DNA of 64,000 nt from Neokomagataea anthophila (GTDB lineage Bacteria > Pseudomonadota > Alphaproteobacteria > Acetobacterales > Acetobacteraceae). The position numbers were made by a program, and so were the translations under genes. The notes beneath the pieces are model-generated. The model had not been told where the DNA came from. It saw only the letters and a list, made by a program, of their open reading frames with translations, and searched no databases. The DNA lies in assembly GCF_018122595.1 (NCBI RefSeq), contig NZ_JAGRQH010000002.1, positions 434,001-498,000 of the forward strand, written 5' to 3'. How positions within the stretch are numbered: the stretch's first letter is position 1; each line of letters opens with the position of its first letter. Below, one piece after another: positions 53,234-61,687 of the stretch.

Positions 53234-53516
53234 TACCATCTCCATATCCTCAAGCACTAAGAGACCGTTTAAGACACCAAGAACCCTAAACCTCCAACAC
53301 TACGCCGTCATGTCACATCTTAGTCATGCACAACGCGCCATCACGCCTCCCAACCACACGAGTACATTCGAGCGCGCCTGCTGCTATACCCACACATAAC
53401 ACTGAGAAAAACACCCCATCTTGTACCAACAATCACAGCCATTCGGCATGCCTCTAAGAGAACTTGACTCAAAATACGCGCCGCCTAAATTACTCAGTGC
53501 CTAAAAAGACAGCGAT
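53234..53516. promoter_or_regulatory. gno upstream region
   Basis: Divergent spacer between gno and the VOC leader. The first 110 bp resemble 54245-54345, including TCCATA and GTCATGTCAC at nearly the same distance from the start codon, so this part probably holds the gno promoter and control site. The rest (53340-53516) shows no gene or clear motif. Confidence 0.4.
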
Positions 53517-53688
53517 ACAGGTATGGTGATAACCTGTGGTCTCTTCGGAGACAGTCACGCTTGAGCGCATAACACCGCTCTTGGCCATGGCCGGACACAA
53601 CGGGAATGACCCTCGTTCGTGGTCGGTCGTTGCTGTCTGCATAACGATTGGCTCGTGTCCGTTTTTATCAATAACGAAGGACACGACC
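53517..53688 (+). promoter_or_regulatory. Structured 5' leader of the VOC gene (attenuator/riboswitch candidate)
   Basis: In 172 bp I find ACAGGT/ACCTGT (53517-53537), a UUCG-capped hairpin GTCTC/GAGAC (53539-53552), GAGCG/CGCTC (53563-53580) and a possible three-way junction. The junction is closed by CGGACAC/GTGTCCG (53592-53598 with 53655-53661) and encloses GACC/GGTC and TCGTT/AACGA arms; five T follow it. GTGTCC can instead join an 8-bp stem TCGTGTCC/GGACACGA with 53679-53686, which would hide the ribosome site. The two states exclude each other. It does not match a riboswitch class I know. Confidence 0.4.
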
Positions 53689-54096
53689 ATGAAATTAAAT
53701 CACATCAATCTCTATAGCCACGCCCCCGAAGCGGATCGAGCAATGTTCGAACAATATTTCGGTCTGCACACACTCGTCACGCGCGGCAAAAAGATGGCTA
53801 TCATGCAAGATGATAGCGGCTTAGTACTGATCGTAAATCACTTTGAAAGTAAACTCAGCGGATTCAACTACCCCAAAAGTTTTGACGTCTTACATATCGG
53901 CTTCATTCAGGATTCCCGTGAGGCTGTAGACGCACTGTATTCACGATTAAACAAAGATGGCTGGGATGTGCAGACACCGCATAATACGCATGGTGCATGG
54001 GCGTTCTATTTTAAGGCAAAAGGCGGATATTTCGTTGAAGTAACAACACCCACCCCCATCCGCCCTGAAGAGGTCTATCATGGTGATAATGAGTAA
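53689..54096 (+). CDS. VOC superfamily protein (glyoxalase/dioxygenase fold)
   Basis: A 135-residue single VOC domain: MKLNHINLYS, MFEQYFGL, SFDVLHIGFIQDSREAVDALYSRL and the closing AKGGYFVEVTTP. The His near the start, the His in VLHIGF and the Glu in YFVEV match the usual metal ligands of glyoxalase-like proteins, so a metal-dependent role or a resistance/detox role is possible. The ATG at 53689 has AAGGA 7 bp upstream; the frame is open back to 53536 but homology starts here. The substrate is unknown. It lies between gno and a gno-like relic. Confidence 0.82.
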   Translation: MKLNHINLYSHAPEADRAMFEQYFGLHTLVTRGKKMAIMQDDSGLVLIVNHFESKLSGFNYPKSFDVLHIGFIQDSREAVDALYSRLNKDGWDVQTPHNTHGAWAFYFKAKGGYFVEVTTPTPIRPEEVYHGDNE

Positions 54097-54132
54097 CGTT
54101 TTTCTATAGTCGATGGCTTTACGCACCAAGTT

Positions 54133-54168
54133 AAAAACTCGCCTTTCCCTCTCTAACGGAAAGGCGAG
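54133..54168 (-). terminator. Rho-independent terminator on the minus strand
   Basis: CTCGCCTTTCC/GGAAAGGCGAG is a perfect 11-bp stem with a nine-base loop. On the minus strand it is followed by TTTTTAA. It lies past the gno-like relic and may be its original terminator; it could also serve the VOC gene from the other side. Confidence 0.78.
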
Positions 54169-54345
54169 AACACATGGATTGCACCTTTGATGACACGTTA
54201 GCAGACTGCGCTACCCCCGTAATAAAATCACGCGCCATTACCATGTCCATACCCCTCAACAGAAACCCTGTTTGAGATAGGATGGCCTCTAGACCCCGCG
54301 CCTCCGGACGTCATGTCACCTCTCAGGGCATATCCACTCCATGGA
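54169..54345 (-). pseudogene. Deleted gno-like relic (promoter plus first codons)
   Basis: Positions 54225-54244 are identical over 20 bp to the gno start region 53220-53239, covering the ribosome site, ATG and first codons (MARD). Upstream, TCCATA and GTCATGTCAC recur with similar spacing (85 against 87 bp). After MARDF the frame jumps to ITGV, matching the ITGA of gno after loss of about ten codons, and then diverges; a minus-strand terminator follows at once. This looks like a paralogue whose body was deleted. Only a short peptide could be made. Confidence 0.5.
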
Positions 54346-54370
54346 TACACCAACAGACAAATGACTGAAC

Positions 54371-54673
54371 TTAACTCTTTAAGAATAAAAATACGCCGAA
54401 CAACGCCGCCGGAACAAATGACACCACAACCCCACACACCGGGCGTGCTATCTTAAGTAGCCCAAAAGACATGGCCGCAGACACACCATAAACCACGGTC
54501 GGCACGATATCCGGCACCAAAAGCTTCCATGAATGCCAGAGAGTAGGGTCATCCAATTCCGATGGTTCCATGAACCACCACATTACCGTCCCTATACCAT
54601 TCCACAGGATCAGCGGCACTGCCGACAGGATTAAAACAATATATAAGACCCATGTGGCTACCCGCCTGCGCAT
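54371..54673 (-). CDS. Small inner-membrane protein, unknown function
   Basis: A 100-residue protein with three hydrophobic segments (WVLYIVLILSAVPLILW, DIVPTVVYGVSAAMSFGLL, VVVSFVPAALFGVFLFL). The ATG at 54673 overlaps the TGA of the GT9 gene by one base, so it is probably translated by coupling; an in-frame ATG at 54715 would sit inside that gene. No domain is recognised. It may support the glycan pathway of its neighbour, but that rests on position only. Confidence 0.55.
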   Translation of the reverse strand: MRRRVATWVLYIVLILSAVPLILWNGIGTVMWWFMEPSELDDPTLWHSWKLLVPDIVPTVVYGVSAAMSFGLLKIARPVCGVVVSFVPAALFGVFLFLKS

Positions 54674-55599
54674 CAGGTGTTCGATCCGGTCATATACGAC
54701 GCTAAGGTTCCACATTCTTGCAAAACACCACGCGCCGCCTCAATTACGACATCTTCCGACACCCCCGCAATCGGTGCCTCCCCTTCAGGTCCCGGCGCGG
54801 AAATAGCAAAAGCGGCGACACCAGCCGGCGCATATTCACTTTGCTTAGACGGCCCAAACAAGCCGAGCGTTGGCGTACCCGCCGCTGCGGATAAATGCAT
54901 CAAACCCGAGTCATTACCGACAAAGAGCGTACAGCGCTTCAACAAGGCCCCAACCAGCCCCAACGCATGGTCACCACCTAAATCATAAGCATCCGGCAGC
55001 GCATCCAACACGGGTTGCGCGCGGGCACGTTCCGCGTCACCCGGGCCGTAAAACACCGCTGGCCGTAACCCCTCACTCCGCAGGGCTTCAGCCACCGCAA
55101 CAAAGCGATCCGCAGGCCAAATCTTTCCATCCCAATTCGCCGTCGGCGCCAAGGCCAAAATATCCCCTTCGGGCAGAAGCGCTGCGGCTTGAGCCTCTTG
55201 TTCTGGTGTGGACCACAGACAAGGCATCGGCGTGGGACTGAACCCTAAAGCATCCCCCAACTGCACCACACGACGACCGGGCCTTCGCCCACCACGCACA
55301 ATCTGTCGCGCACCGGCCCACAACGTCAGGCTAATCAGTGACCCGCGCAAATCCACGACCCGTGCCCAGCGCGTGGTCACACACATGCGCCACAGATCAA
55401 GCCAATGCCGGTCATGCTTGCGCTTTTCGAGCACAATAACCCGTTCAACTTGCGGGTTAGGCCGAAAAAGCCCGGCCGCGACAGGACCACAGACAACGGT
55501 AAAGCGCGCCTGAGGAAAACGCTGTGACAGCGCGTCCAGAACACCCGTCGAGATCACAGCATCCCCCAAACGGTTTGCTGTAATAAAGAGAATTTTCAT
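54673..55599 (-). CDS. Glycosyltransferase family 9 (heptosyltransferase-like)
   Basis: A 308-residue GT-B enzyme of the ADP-heptose:LPS heptosyltransferase family. It begins MKILFITANRLGDAVISTGVLDAL, with VDLRGSLISL, LALAPTANWDGKIWP and the donor-site motif FVGNDSGLMHLSAAAGTPTLGLFGPS. The role is inner-core LPS assembly or a related transfer; the acceptor is not known. It overlaps dnaQ by 4 bp. Confidence 0.88.
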   Translation of the reverse strand: MKILFITANRLGDAVISTGVLDALSQRFPQARFTVVCGPVAAGLFRPNPQVERVIVLEKRKHDRHWLDLWRMCVTTRWARVVDLRGSLISLTLWAGARQIVRGGRRPGRRVVQLGDALGFSPTPMPCLWSTPEQEAQAAALLPEGDILALAPTANWDGKIWPADRFVAVAEALRSEGLRPAVFYGPGDAERARAQPVLDALPDAYDLGGDHALGLVGALLKRCTLFVGNDSGLMHLSAAAGTPTLGLFGPSKQSEYAPAGVAAFAISAPGPEGEAPIAGVSEDVVIEAARGVLQECGTLASYMTGSNT

Positions 55600-56300
55600 G
55601 CCTCACCCTCACCAGAAGAACGGTTCCAAATTGGATCTTTCATCTTGGATAAAAAGGCCGCATGGGCTGCACGTTCTTCTTCACTTGGCGGCGCCATCGG
55701 GCGCGGCGTGCGGCTTTTAAGATACTCACCACCGCCTTGCCCTGATCGTCCACGAGACGGCCCGGACAAGCCCAGTCCACGCTGCCGTCCCCCCATAAGC
55801 TCGACATACACTTCCGCCAAAAGACGGCAGTCCAACAGCGCATTATGGGTGCCACGTTCGGACAAATCGATATTAAAGCGACGGCACAGCGCATCCAAAC
55901 TGGCGGGCATACCAGGATATTTCTTCCGCGCCATCAGCACAGTATCAACTGCGCGCGTCTCATAATCTAACGGTGCCCGTCCGCACTTGATAAGCTCAGC
56001 ATTGACGAACTTAAAATCGAACGGGGCATTATGCGCGATCATCCGGGAATCGCCGATAAACGCTAAAAATCCATCCGCAATTTCCGGGAATTTTGGCTTA
56101 CCCTGTAAGTCCTCAATACGGAAACCATGCACCTTTGTGGCCTCTGGCGGAATATCCCGCTCAGGGTCAATCAGCACATGATATTGTTCCCCCGTCGGCA
56201 AATCATCGACCAACTCCAAAGCCGCAATTTCGATGATTCTATCCCCCGTATCGGGGTCAAAACCTGTCGTTTCCGTATCGAAGAGAATAGACCGTGTCAT
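55596..56300 (-). CDS. dnaQ: DNA polymerase III epsilon subunit (3'-5' exonuclease)
   Basis: A 234-residue DEDDh exonuclease for replication proofreading. Exo I is LFDTETTGFDPDTGDRIIEI, Exo II HNAPFDFKFVNAEL and Exo III HNALLDCRLLAEVY with the catalytic His. The C-terminal part is a Pro/Arg-rich linker as in other DnaQ proteins, where it contacts the alpha subunit. The start overlaps coaE by 4 bp. The coaE-dnaQ order is common in alphaproteobacteria. Confidence 0.95.
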   Translation of the reverse strand: MTRSILFDTETTGFDPDTGDRIIEIAALELVDDLPTGEQYHVLIDPERDIPPEATKVHGFRIEDLQGKPKFPEIADGFLAFIGDSRMIAHNAPFDFKFVNAELIKCGRAPLDYETRAVDTVLMARKKYPGMPASLDALCRRFNIDLSERGTHNALLDCRLLAEVYVELMGGRQRGLGLSGPSRGRSGQGGGEYLKSRTPRPMAPPSEEERAAHAAFLSKMKDPIWNRSSGEGEA

Positions 56301-56899
56301 GCTGCTTTTCGTAATCTCTGCACTAATACCCGAACCTGCAAAGCTGCCTGCCCGCGTGATAAACCCGTTCGTATCACGATGTCCGCGCGGCGTCTGCGTT
56401 CGATGTCAGACATCTGCCGTGCCAATAATTGGCGCGCTTGAACAAGGCTCATACTGCCCGCCCGCCCTCTACGCATAATCCGCGCCAAACGCGTGGCCAT
56501 CGGCGCTTCAACAACCACAACGACATCGCAATTCCGGTCTTCCCCGATTTCCATCAATAACGGGATATCCAAAACACACAGATCACACTGTGTACGCCGA
56601 CAATGTTGCAAAAATGCTTGCCGCTCCGCACGTACCAACGGATGCATGAGCGCTTCCAAACGCTTCAAACCCTGCGATTGCTGCCCCAAAGCATGACGCA
56701 GCGCCTGTCGGTCCAAAACCCCATCCCGCACCGTACCGGGAAACAAGCGCGCAATATCGGACACAGCGCGCCCACCCGGCGCTTGTAAGCGCCGCACCGT
56801 AGCATCCGCGTCAAAGACTGGAATAAACGCCCGACGGAACAACGCCGCCACCGTTGATTTTCCAGCCGCCATGCCCCCCGTCAGCCCGATGATCTGCAT
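56297..56899 (-). CDS. coaE: Dephospho-CoA kinase
   Basis: A 200-residue P-loop kinase for the last step of CoA synthesis. It begins IIGLTGGMAAGKSTVAALF with the Walker A, then PVFDADATVRRL, VLDIPLLMEIG and the lid-side arginines (RQLLARQMSDIERRRRAD). It lies 3 bp after aroE and is coupled to dnaQ. Confidence 0.95.
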   Translation of the reverse strand: MQIIGLTGGMAAGKSTVAALFRRAFIPVFDADATVRRLQAPGGRAVSDIARLFPGTVRDGVLDRQALRHALGQQSQGLKRLEALMHPLVRAERQAFLQHCRRTQCDLCVLDIPLLMEIGEDRNCDVVVVVEAPMATRLARIMRRGRAGSMSLVQARQLLARQMSDIERRRRADIVIRTGLSRGQAALQVRVLVQRLRKAA

Positions 56900-56902
56900 G
56901 GT

Positions 56903-57745
56903 TTAACGCAGGCTATCCGCCAAGAGCGCGAACACTGCTTCATCAACCTGCGGCTTCACACCAAACCACGCTTCAAACCCAACACCCGCCTGATGAATAA
57001 GCATGCCAAGACCATCAACCGTTTTGAGCCCCTTCGCCTCCGCTGCCTGCAAAAGCGGCGTCTCACGCGGCGTATAGACAATATCCGCAACAGCCAGACA
57101 CGGCCCAGCCTCACGCAACAAAGCCGTCCAGTCGGGTGATTCCCCCTTCATCCCCAATGCCGTTGCATTGATCAACAAAGAACACCCGGAAAGCAAAGCG
57201 GGCCAATCATGCCAAGCAATCGCCTCCCCTCCAGCCAAAGCCTCGACCAGTGCCTCCGCACGCGCCAAGGTCCGGTTCGCAATCAAGACCTCACACCCTC
57301 GGTCCAACAAAGCTGCGGCCACCGCTCGTGCCGCCCCTCCTGCGCCCAAAATCAATGCCCGCCCTTGAGGGATCACACCATGCGCAACCAGATTTTCACA
57401 AAACCCGCTACCATCGGTGCAGTCCCCCACAATCCCCTCCGGGGTGAACACCACCGTGTTCACAGCCCCAGCCCTGCGCGCCGTATCTGTCAGCCGGTCA
57501 CATGCTACCATTGCCGCTTCTTTATGCGGAATTGTTACATTAACCCCGCGGAAACCCGCTGCTTTGAGCCCTTTTAAGGCGACCTCAAACCCTTCTGGCG
57601 GCGTCGGCAGTGGCACATACGCGCCATTCACCCCATGCGTACGACACCAATAATTATGCATTAAAGGGGAGCGCGAATGCTCAACTGGCCACCCCATCAC
57701 ACCCGCAAGACGCGTCTCACCTGTAATTTTTTGCTCAGCACTCAT
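56903..57745 (-). CDS. aroE: Shikimate dehydrogenase (NADP+)
   Basis: A 280-residue enzyme of the shikimate pathway. Substrate motifs are VMGWPVEHSRSPLMHNYW, FRGVNVTIPHKEAAM with the catalytic Lys, and NTVVFT; the NADP loop is LILGAGGAARAVAAAL with NRTLARAE. The ATG at 57745 overlaps the upstream stop by 4 bp (ATGA); longer ATG-starting frames to 57799 would overlap that gene further and are disfavoured. Confidence 0.95.
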   Translation of the reverse strand: MSAEQKITGETRLAGVMGWPVEHSRSPLMHNYWCRTHGVNGAYVPLPTPPEGFEVALKGLKAAGFRGVNVTIPHKEAAMVACDRLTDTARRAGAVNTVVFTPEGIVGDCTDGSGFCENLVAHGVIPQGRALILGAGGAARAVAAALLDRGCEVLIANRTLARAEALVEALAGGEAIAWHDWPALLSGCSLLINATALGMKGESPDWTALLREAGPCLAVADIVYTPRETPLLQAAEAKGLKTVDGLGMLIHQAGVGFEAWFGVKPQVDEAVFALLADSLR

Positions 57746-58524
57746 AACGCCAATGCCTCCCATGCTTTCGGCAACAGCCGCGCCAACCGCTCCGCCCATT
57801 CGACCTGCCCCGCTTCGTCAGCAATCAAATCCTGCCGAATCTCGATTTCCAAATACGGCAGGCCCCGTGCCTCCGCATGGAACGGCACCGTATAATCTGA
57901 TGTTTCCGTCAGAACATACGGCTCATTCTCACCAACACACAGCCCTTCCGCCCGCAGCAAAGCCGCAGCACTATGGGACAAACGCGCATCACGGTTAAAC
58001 AACACACCCGCATGCCACGGCCGCTCAACACCCTGCATACTCGGCGTGAAACTATGCAGCGCAATCAGAGCCGTCGGGCGCGCTTTCCGCGCATCCAACT
58101 CAGCCGAAATCACAGCATGATAAGGGTGTAAAATCGCATTCTCACGCGCCCGCCGTGCCTGATCAGACAACGCAGCATTCACCGGAATTGGCGTTCCATC
58201 ACTCACCGGCGGAATAGAGGTCGGGTGCCCGGGGGAGCGATTACAATCAATCACCAAACGGGAATAACACTGCTCAATCAGTGCCGCGCCTAAAGCCGGG
58301 CGAAGCCTACGCCCAACCCCCTGAATGCCAATATCATGAGCAATATGGCGTTCATGCTCAGCTTCTGGAATGCCCAGCCGCCCCAAAGCAGAGGGAATAG
58401 CCCGCCCCGCATGGTCACTCACCAGCACAAAGGGAGACGGTGCATCTTCAGCAAAGCGCACAACCGGGTGAGGATCATGCTCCGTTAGGAGACCCTCACC
58501 CTCTGGTAAAATGTGTAAAGACAT
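57742..58524 (-). CDS. N-formylglutamate amidohydrolase-like protein
   Basis: A 260-residue Zn-dependent hydrolase of the FGase/HutG type. Visible parts are PFVLVSDHAGRAIP, HIAHDIGIQGVGRRL, LVIDCNRSPGHPTSIPP, LIALHSFTPSMQG and YLEIEIRQDLI, which together carry His, Asp and Glu ligands. The family cleaves N-formylglutamate in histidine breakdown, but no hut genes are nearby and stand-alone members are common in alphaproteobacteria, so its natural substrate is open. It is coupled to aroE. Confidence 0.85.
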   Translation of the reverse strand: MSLHILPEGEGLLTEHDPHPVVRFAEDAPSPFVLVSDHAGRAIPSALGRLGIPEAEHERHIAHDIGIQGVGRRLRPALGAALIEQCYSRLVIDCNRSPGHPTSIPPVSDGTPIPVNAALSDQARRARENAILHPYHAVISAELDARKARPTALIALHSFTPSMQGVERPWHAGVLFNRDARLSHSAAALLRAEGLCVGENEPYVLTETSDYTVPFHAEARGLPYLEIEIRQDLIADEAGQVEWAERLARLLPKAWEALAL

Positions 58525-58578
58525 GCCCGGCTCTGTCGTCTGTCATCAACCCAAACGCAGGCCGAGCATAACCAACCC

Positions 58579-59238
58579 TCAGCCTACAAGAGCATCCACA
58601 GTACGGCGGACTGCCTCTGGGGACCAGTCCATATTCCCAACGGAAATGGCCACGATTTCACCTTTTGCATTCACAACCAGTGAACGCGGCACCGCATGTT
58701 GCGCAATCCCCTGCGCTTTATCATCAGGAATTTTAAAGGTCGGGTCGGTCTGACGCAAAGCCGCCAGCGCAGCAGGCACATCCGCACTCGCCGTCAAAGC
58801 CTCTGAGTTTGGATCAACCAAAACTGGCAAGGTATCAATCCCATGCGCGTCATAAAATGCACGCACTTTCGGGATTGTGCTGCCACGCACGCCAATCGCC
58901 ACAATAGCAGGGCCATTTGCTCCTAAAGCCTTGGCCGTAGCGTTCACCGAAGGCAATTCACGCTTACAAGGCCCGCACCACGTCGCCCAAAAGTGCAAAA
59001 TGAACGGACGCCCCACCCAATGCGCCAAAGGCACTTCTACACCTTGCTCGTTCTGCACTGACAAAGCAGGTACAGCCTTAGGTTGTGCCAAACGGCCAAA
59101 TGATTCCACACGGAAGGGTGCTGCGTCATCCGCTGCGGCCGCTGCTTCAGCTGCCCGCACAAAACGAGCACTCCCGAACGCGCCAACCCCAACAAAGCCA
59201 GCACCCCACGACATTAAATTCCGACGTGAAACAGTCAT
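58579..59238 (-). CDS. TlpA/ResA-type thiol-disulfide protein with Tat-like signal (copy 1)
   Basis: A 219-residue exported thioredoxin-fold protein. SRRNLMSW with a following hydrophobic stretch looks like a Tat signal, cleaved near VRAAEA. The active site is FWATWCGPCKRELP (CxxC), with the cis-Pro loop HAVPRSLVV. Such proteins reduce periplasmic cysteines, for instance in cytochrome c assembly. AGGTGAT precedes the ATG. It follows a second TlpA gene by 30 bp. Confidence 0.88.
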   Translation of the reverse strand: MTVSRRNLMSWGAGFVGVGAFGSARFVRAAEAAAAADDAAPFRVESFGRLAQPKAVPALSVQNEQGVEVPLAHWVGRPFILHFWATWCGPCKRELPSVNATAKALGANGPAIVAIGVRGSTIPKVRAFYDAHGIDTLPVLVDPNSEALTASADVPAALAALRQTDPTFKIPDDKAQGIAQHAVPRSLVVNAKGEIVAISVGNMDWSPEAVRRTVDALVG

Positions 59239-59268
59239 AATATCACCTGCAAAAAATGTTTTTTGAGA

Positions 59269-59871
59269 TCACTGAACGTGCGCCAGCACCTTACTTAATT
59301 GCGTGGCTGCATCAGCCGCGCCCCAATCCAGTCCGCCATCTGAAATCGCCCGAACATGCCCTTGCTCATCAATCAGCAGCGTTACAGGAATTTCCAAAGA
59401 CGGTGCATGATACCATGCCTTAAACGCCGCCTTATCAACGACCCATGCTGAAATGGCTGTATCTTGCCCCTGCGTTAAGAACGTAGCCACCTTAGCCGCA
59501 TCTCCGCTTGCGATCGCAACTGGCACTATTGGAGCATTCGGATTCTTCACCAAAAATCCGTTTAGCTTCGGCAGTTCCTGCTTACAGGGGCCACACCACG
59601 TCGCCCATACATGCAGCAAAAATGGCTTACCGCGATAGCTCTCCAACGCGAGTTGATGCCCATCCGGACCGGACAGCGACAAGGCTATCGGATCTCGGCT
59701 AGGTGCACCCGCGACAAGGCTTTGCACCGGACTTGGCAAGTCCTGCTGCTCCGCATGCGCTGCCCCGGTCAAGCGTCCACCACCCAACACCGCCAGCGTC
59801 AAAACAGCCGTCACACCGAGGCTCGCCAACCCGCCCCAAAAACTGCGCCTATTAATCGGATTTGATGACAA
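59269..59871 (-). CDS. TlpA/ResA-type thiol-disulfide protein with Tat-like signal (copy 2)
   Basis: A 200-residue paralogue with NRRSFWGG and a hydrophobic stretch (Tat-like), cleaved near AHAEQ. The thioredoxin site is VWATWCGPCKQELP and the cis-Pro loop is LEIPVTLLI. Translation appears to start at TTG 59871, with GGAG 9-10 bp upstream; I found no in-frame ATG. Paralogue pairs may serve different clients or reduce one another. The promoter must lie in the 195-bp spacer toward argH. Confidence 0.86.
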   Translation of the reverse strand: MSSNPINRRSFWGGLASLGVTAVLTLAVLGGGRLTGAAHAEQQDLPSPVQSLVAGAPSRDPIALSLSGPDGHQLALESYRGKPFLLHVWATWCGPCKQELPKLNGFLVKNPNAPIVPVAIASGDAAKVATFLTQGQDTAISAWVVDKAAFKAWYHAPSLEIPVTLLIDEQGHVRAISDGGLDWGAADAATQLSKVLAHVQ

Positions 59872-60066
59872 AGAACGAAATCTCCAAGTAATTAATGTAA
59901 AGCTACGTCAAATAAGAGATTTTTTTCAAGCGCTTTTTTGAAACGACTTCATTTAAACGGTCACAGGAAACAAACGCCCAATCATTGCGCTGATGGAAGG
60001 GCAACGGTAGGGTTAGGTCAACGCTTTTCTGCGCTTTGATATCCTGAATTTTTCAAACCGGTAATC

Positions 60067-61503
60067 ATGACAAACGCTCCTTCTTCTCCCGATTCCTCCA
60101 ACGACCAAGCTCAATTGGCAAACCCACAATGGGGCGGCCGTTTTGCATCTGGTCCAGCCTCCATCATGAGCGAAATCAACGCATCAATCGGCTTTGATCA
60201 AATCCTCTGGCGGCAAGACATTCGCGGCTCTTTGGCCCATGCGGCCATGCTACAAAAAGTTGGCCTCCTCACGGCAGAAGAAGAAGCAGACATTCAACGG
60301 GGCCTCGCCGAAATTGGCCGCGAGATTGATGCAGGCACCTTCCCTTTTTCTACTGCTCTTGAAGATATTCACATGAATATCGAAGCGCGCTTGTCCGAAC
60401 GGATCGGTGAAGCAGGGAAGCGCCTACACACCGCGCGCTCACGCAATGACCAAGTCGCCACTGATTTCCGCCTCTGGACGCGTGACGCCATAGACGGACT
60501 ACGCGGCCAAACCGCTGCTCTCATGCGCTCACTTGCAAGCCGCGCCCTTGAGCACCATGCAACGCCCATGCCAGGTTTCACTCACCTACAAGTGGCCCAG
60601 CCCGTCACATTCGGCCATCACCTTCTGGCCTATGTTGAAATGCTGTCCCGCGATGATGGCCGCCTCAACGACGCACGCTCACGCCTCAACGAATCTCCCC
60701 TCGGCGTTGCTGCACTAGCCGGAACATCCTTCCCTATCGACCGGGAAATGACCGCCAAGGCACTCGGCTTTGATCGCCCGACAGCAAACTCACTCGACAC
60801 CGTGTCCGACCGTGATTTCGCGCTAGAACTGCTCTCGGCCCTCTCCATTCAAGCGATGCACTTATCCCGCTTGGCCGAAGAGATCGTAAACTGGGCATCT
60901 GCTCCGTTCGGTTTTGTTCGTCTGTCCGATGCGTTCACAACCGGCTCTTCCATCATGCCGCAAAAGCGCAACCCGGATGCTGCCGAACTGGTCCGCGCTA
61001 AAATTGGCCGCATCGCGGGGGACTTCATCGGCCTGCTCACCGTCATGAAGGGCCTCCCACTGGCTTACGCCAAAGACAGCCAAGAAGACAAAGAACCCGT
61101 CTTTGATGCCGTCGAAGCCATGACGCTTTCCCTCGCCGCTATGGATGGCATGATCCGTGATCTGAAACCCAATGCTGAACGGATGCGTGAAGTTGCCGGT
61201 ATGGGCTTCTCAACCGCGACCGATCTGGCTGACTGGCTGGTACGGGAACTGCGCCTGCCCTTCCGCACCGCTCATCACGTCACCGGGCGCTTGGTCGGCA
61301 TGGCAGAAGAGAAGAATATCGACCTTGCTGACCTGTCTCTAGGGGAAATGCAAAGCGTCGAACCCGGTATTAACGCCAGCATCTTTGACGTCCTCACCGT
61401 TGAATCCTCCCTCGCCTCCCGCACCAGCTTTGGCGGCACAGCACCAAGCAACGTCAAAGCCCAAGCCGAGCGTTGGCTCACAGCATTGGAATCCGCCGCA
61501 TGA
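60067..61503 (+). CDS. argH: Argininosuccinate lyase
   Basis: A 478-residue cytosolic enzyme for the last step of arginine synthesis, of the fumarase/aspartase fold. It has [49 protein letters not shown] with the catalytic His, and the signature loop [13 protein letters not shown] with the catalytic Ser. It is followed by the 4-bp overlapping lptM, an order known from alphaproteobacteria where lysA usually follows; lysA is absent here. Confidence 0.96.
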   Translation: MTNAPSSPDSSNDQAQLANPQWGGRFASGPASIMSEINASIGFDQILWRQDIRGSLAHAAMLQKVGLLTAEEEADIQRGLAEIGREIDAGTFPFSTALEDIHMNIEARLSERIGEAGKRLHTARSRNDQVATDFRLWTRDAIDGLRGQTAALMRSLASRALEHHATPMPGFTHLQVAQPVTFGHHLLAYVEMLSRDDGRLNDARSRLNESPLGVAALAGTSFPIDREMTAKALGFDRPTANSLDTVSDRDFALELLSALSIQAMHLSRLAEEIVNWASAPFGFVRLSDAFTTGSSIMPQKRNPDAAELVRAKIGRIAGDFIGLLTVMKGLPLAYAKDSQEDKEPVFDAVEAMTLSLAAMDGMIRDLKPNAERMREVAGMGFSTATDLADWLVRELRLPFRTAHHVTGRLVGMAEEKNIDLADLSLGEMQSVEPGINASIFDVLTVESSLASRTSFGGTAPSNVKAQAERWLTALESAA

Positions 61504-61637
61504 AACGCATTCTCACACTCGGTATGTTATGCTTGCTGATGGCCACGGGCCTCAGCGCCTGCGGGAAGAAAGGCGCGCCCCACGCACCGGGACCGTCACA
61601 GGATATTACCTACCCCCGCAGCTACCCGGCTGAATAA
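61500..61637 (+). CDS. lptM: LptM (YifL)-type small lipoprotein
   Basis: A 45-residue lipoprotein. The ATG overlaps the argH stop (ATGA). The N-terminus is a lipoprotein signal with lipobox LSAC, followed at once by [11 protein letters not shown], the hallmark of the LptM/YifL family (GxKGPLxxP). In E. coli LptM helps form the right disulfides in LptD, so a link to LPS export is expected; the rest, [11 protein letters not shown], is short. Confidence 0.85.
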   Translation: MKRILTLGMLCLLMATGLSACGKKGAPHAPGPSQDITYPRSYPAE

Positions 61638-61646
61638 TTAAGAGCA

Positions 61647-61674
61647 TGCCTGCTTCCTTGAGCGGGAGCAGGCA
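61647..61674. terminator. Hairpin between convergent lptM and GGCT genes
   Basis: TGCCTGCTTCC pairs with GGGAGCAGGCA, 11 base pairs including one G-T, with a six-base loop. It lies in the 50-bp gap between convergent genes and probably ends transcription in both directions, but no clear T-run follows. Confidence 0.45.
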
Positions 61675-61687
61675 CGTTCACAGCGCA

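Noticed and set aside
53592-53661. tRNA-like outline (7-bp end stem with inner arms of 4-5 bp)
   Set aside because: There is no T-loop GTTCGAATC motif, no proper D-arm and no stem directly before the 3' strand. A regulatory leader explains it better.
53536-53688. 51-residue N-terminal extension of the VOC protein
   Set aside because: VOC proteins start at the MKLNHINLYS strand, and AAGGA is well placed for ATG 53689; the upstream frame is merely open.
59872-60066. Possible terminator in the TTTTTTCAAGCGCTTTTTTGAAA stretch
   Set aside because: The self-pairing is only TTTCAA/TTGAAA around A/T-rich sequence, and it lies between divergent promoters where no transcript needs to end.
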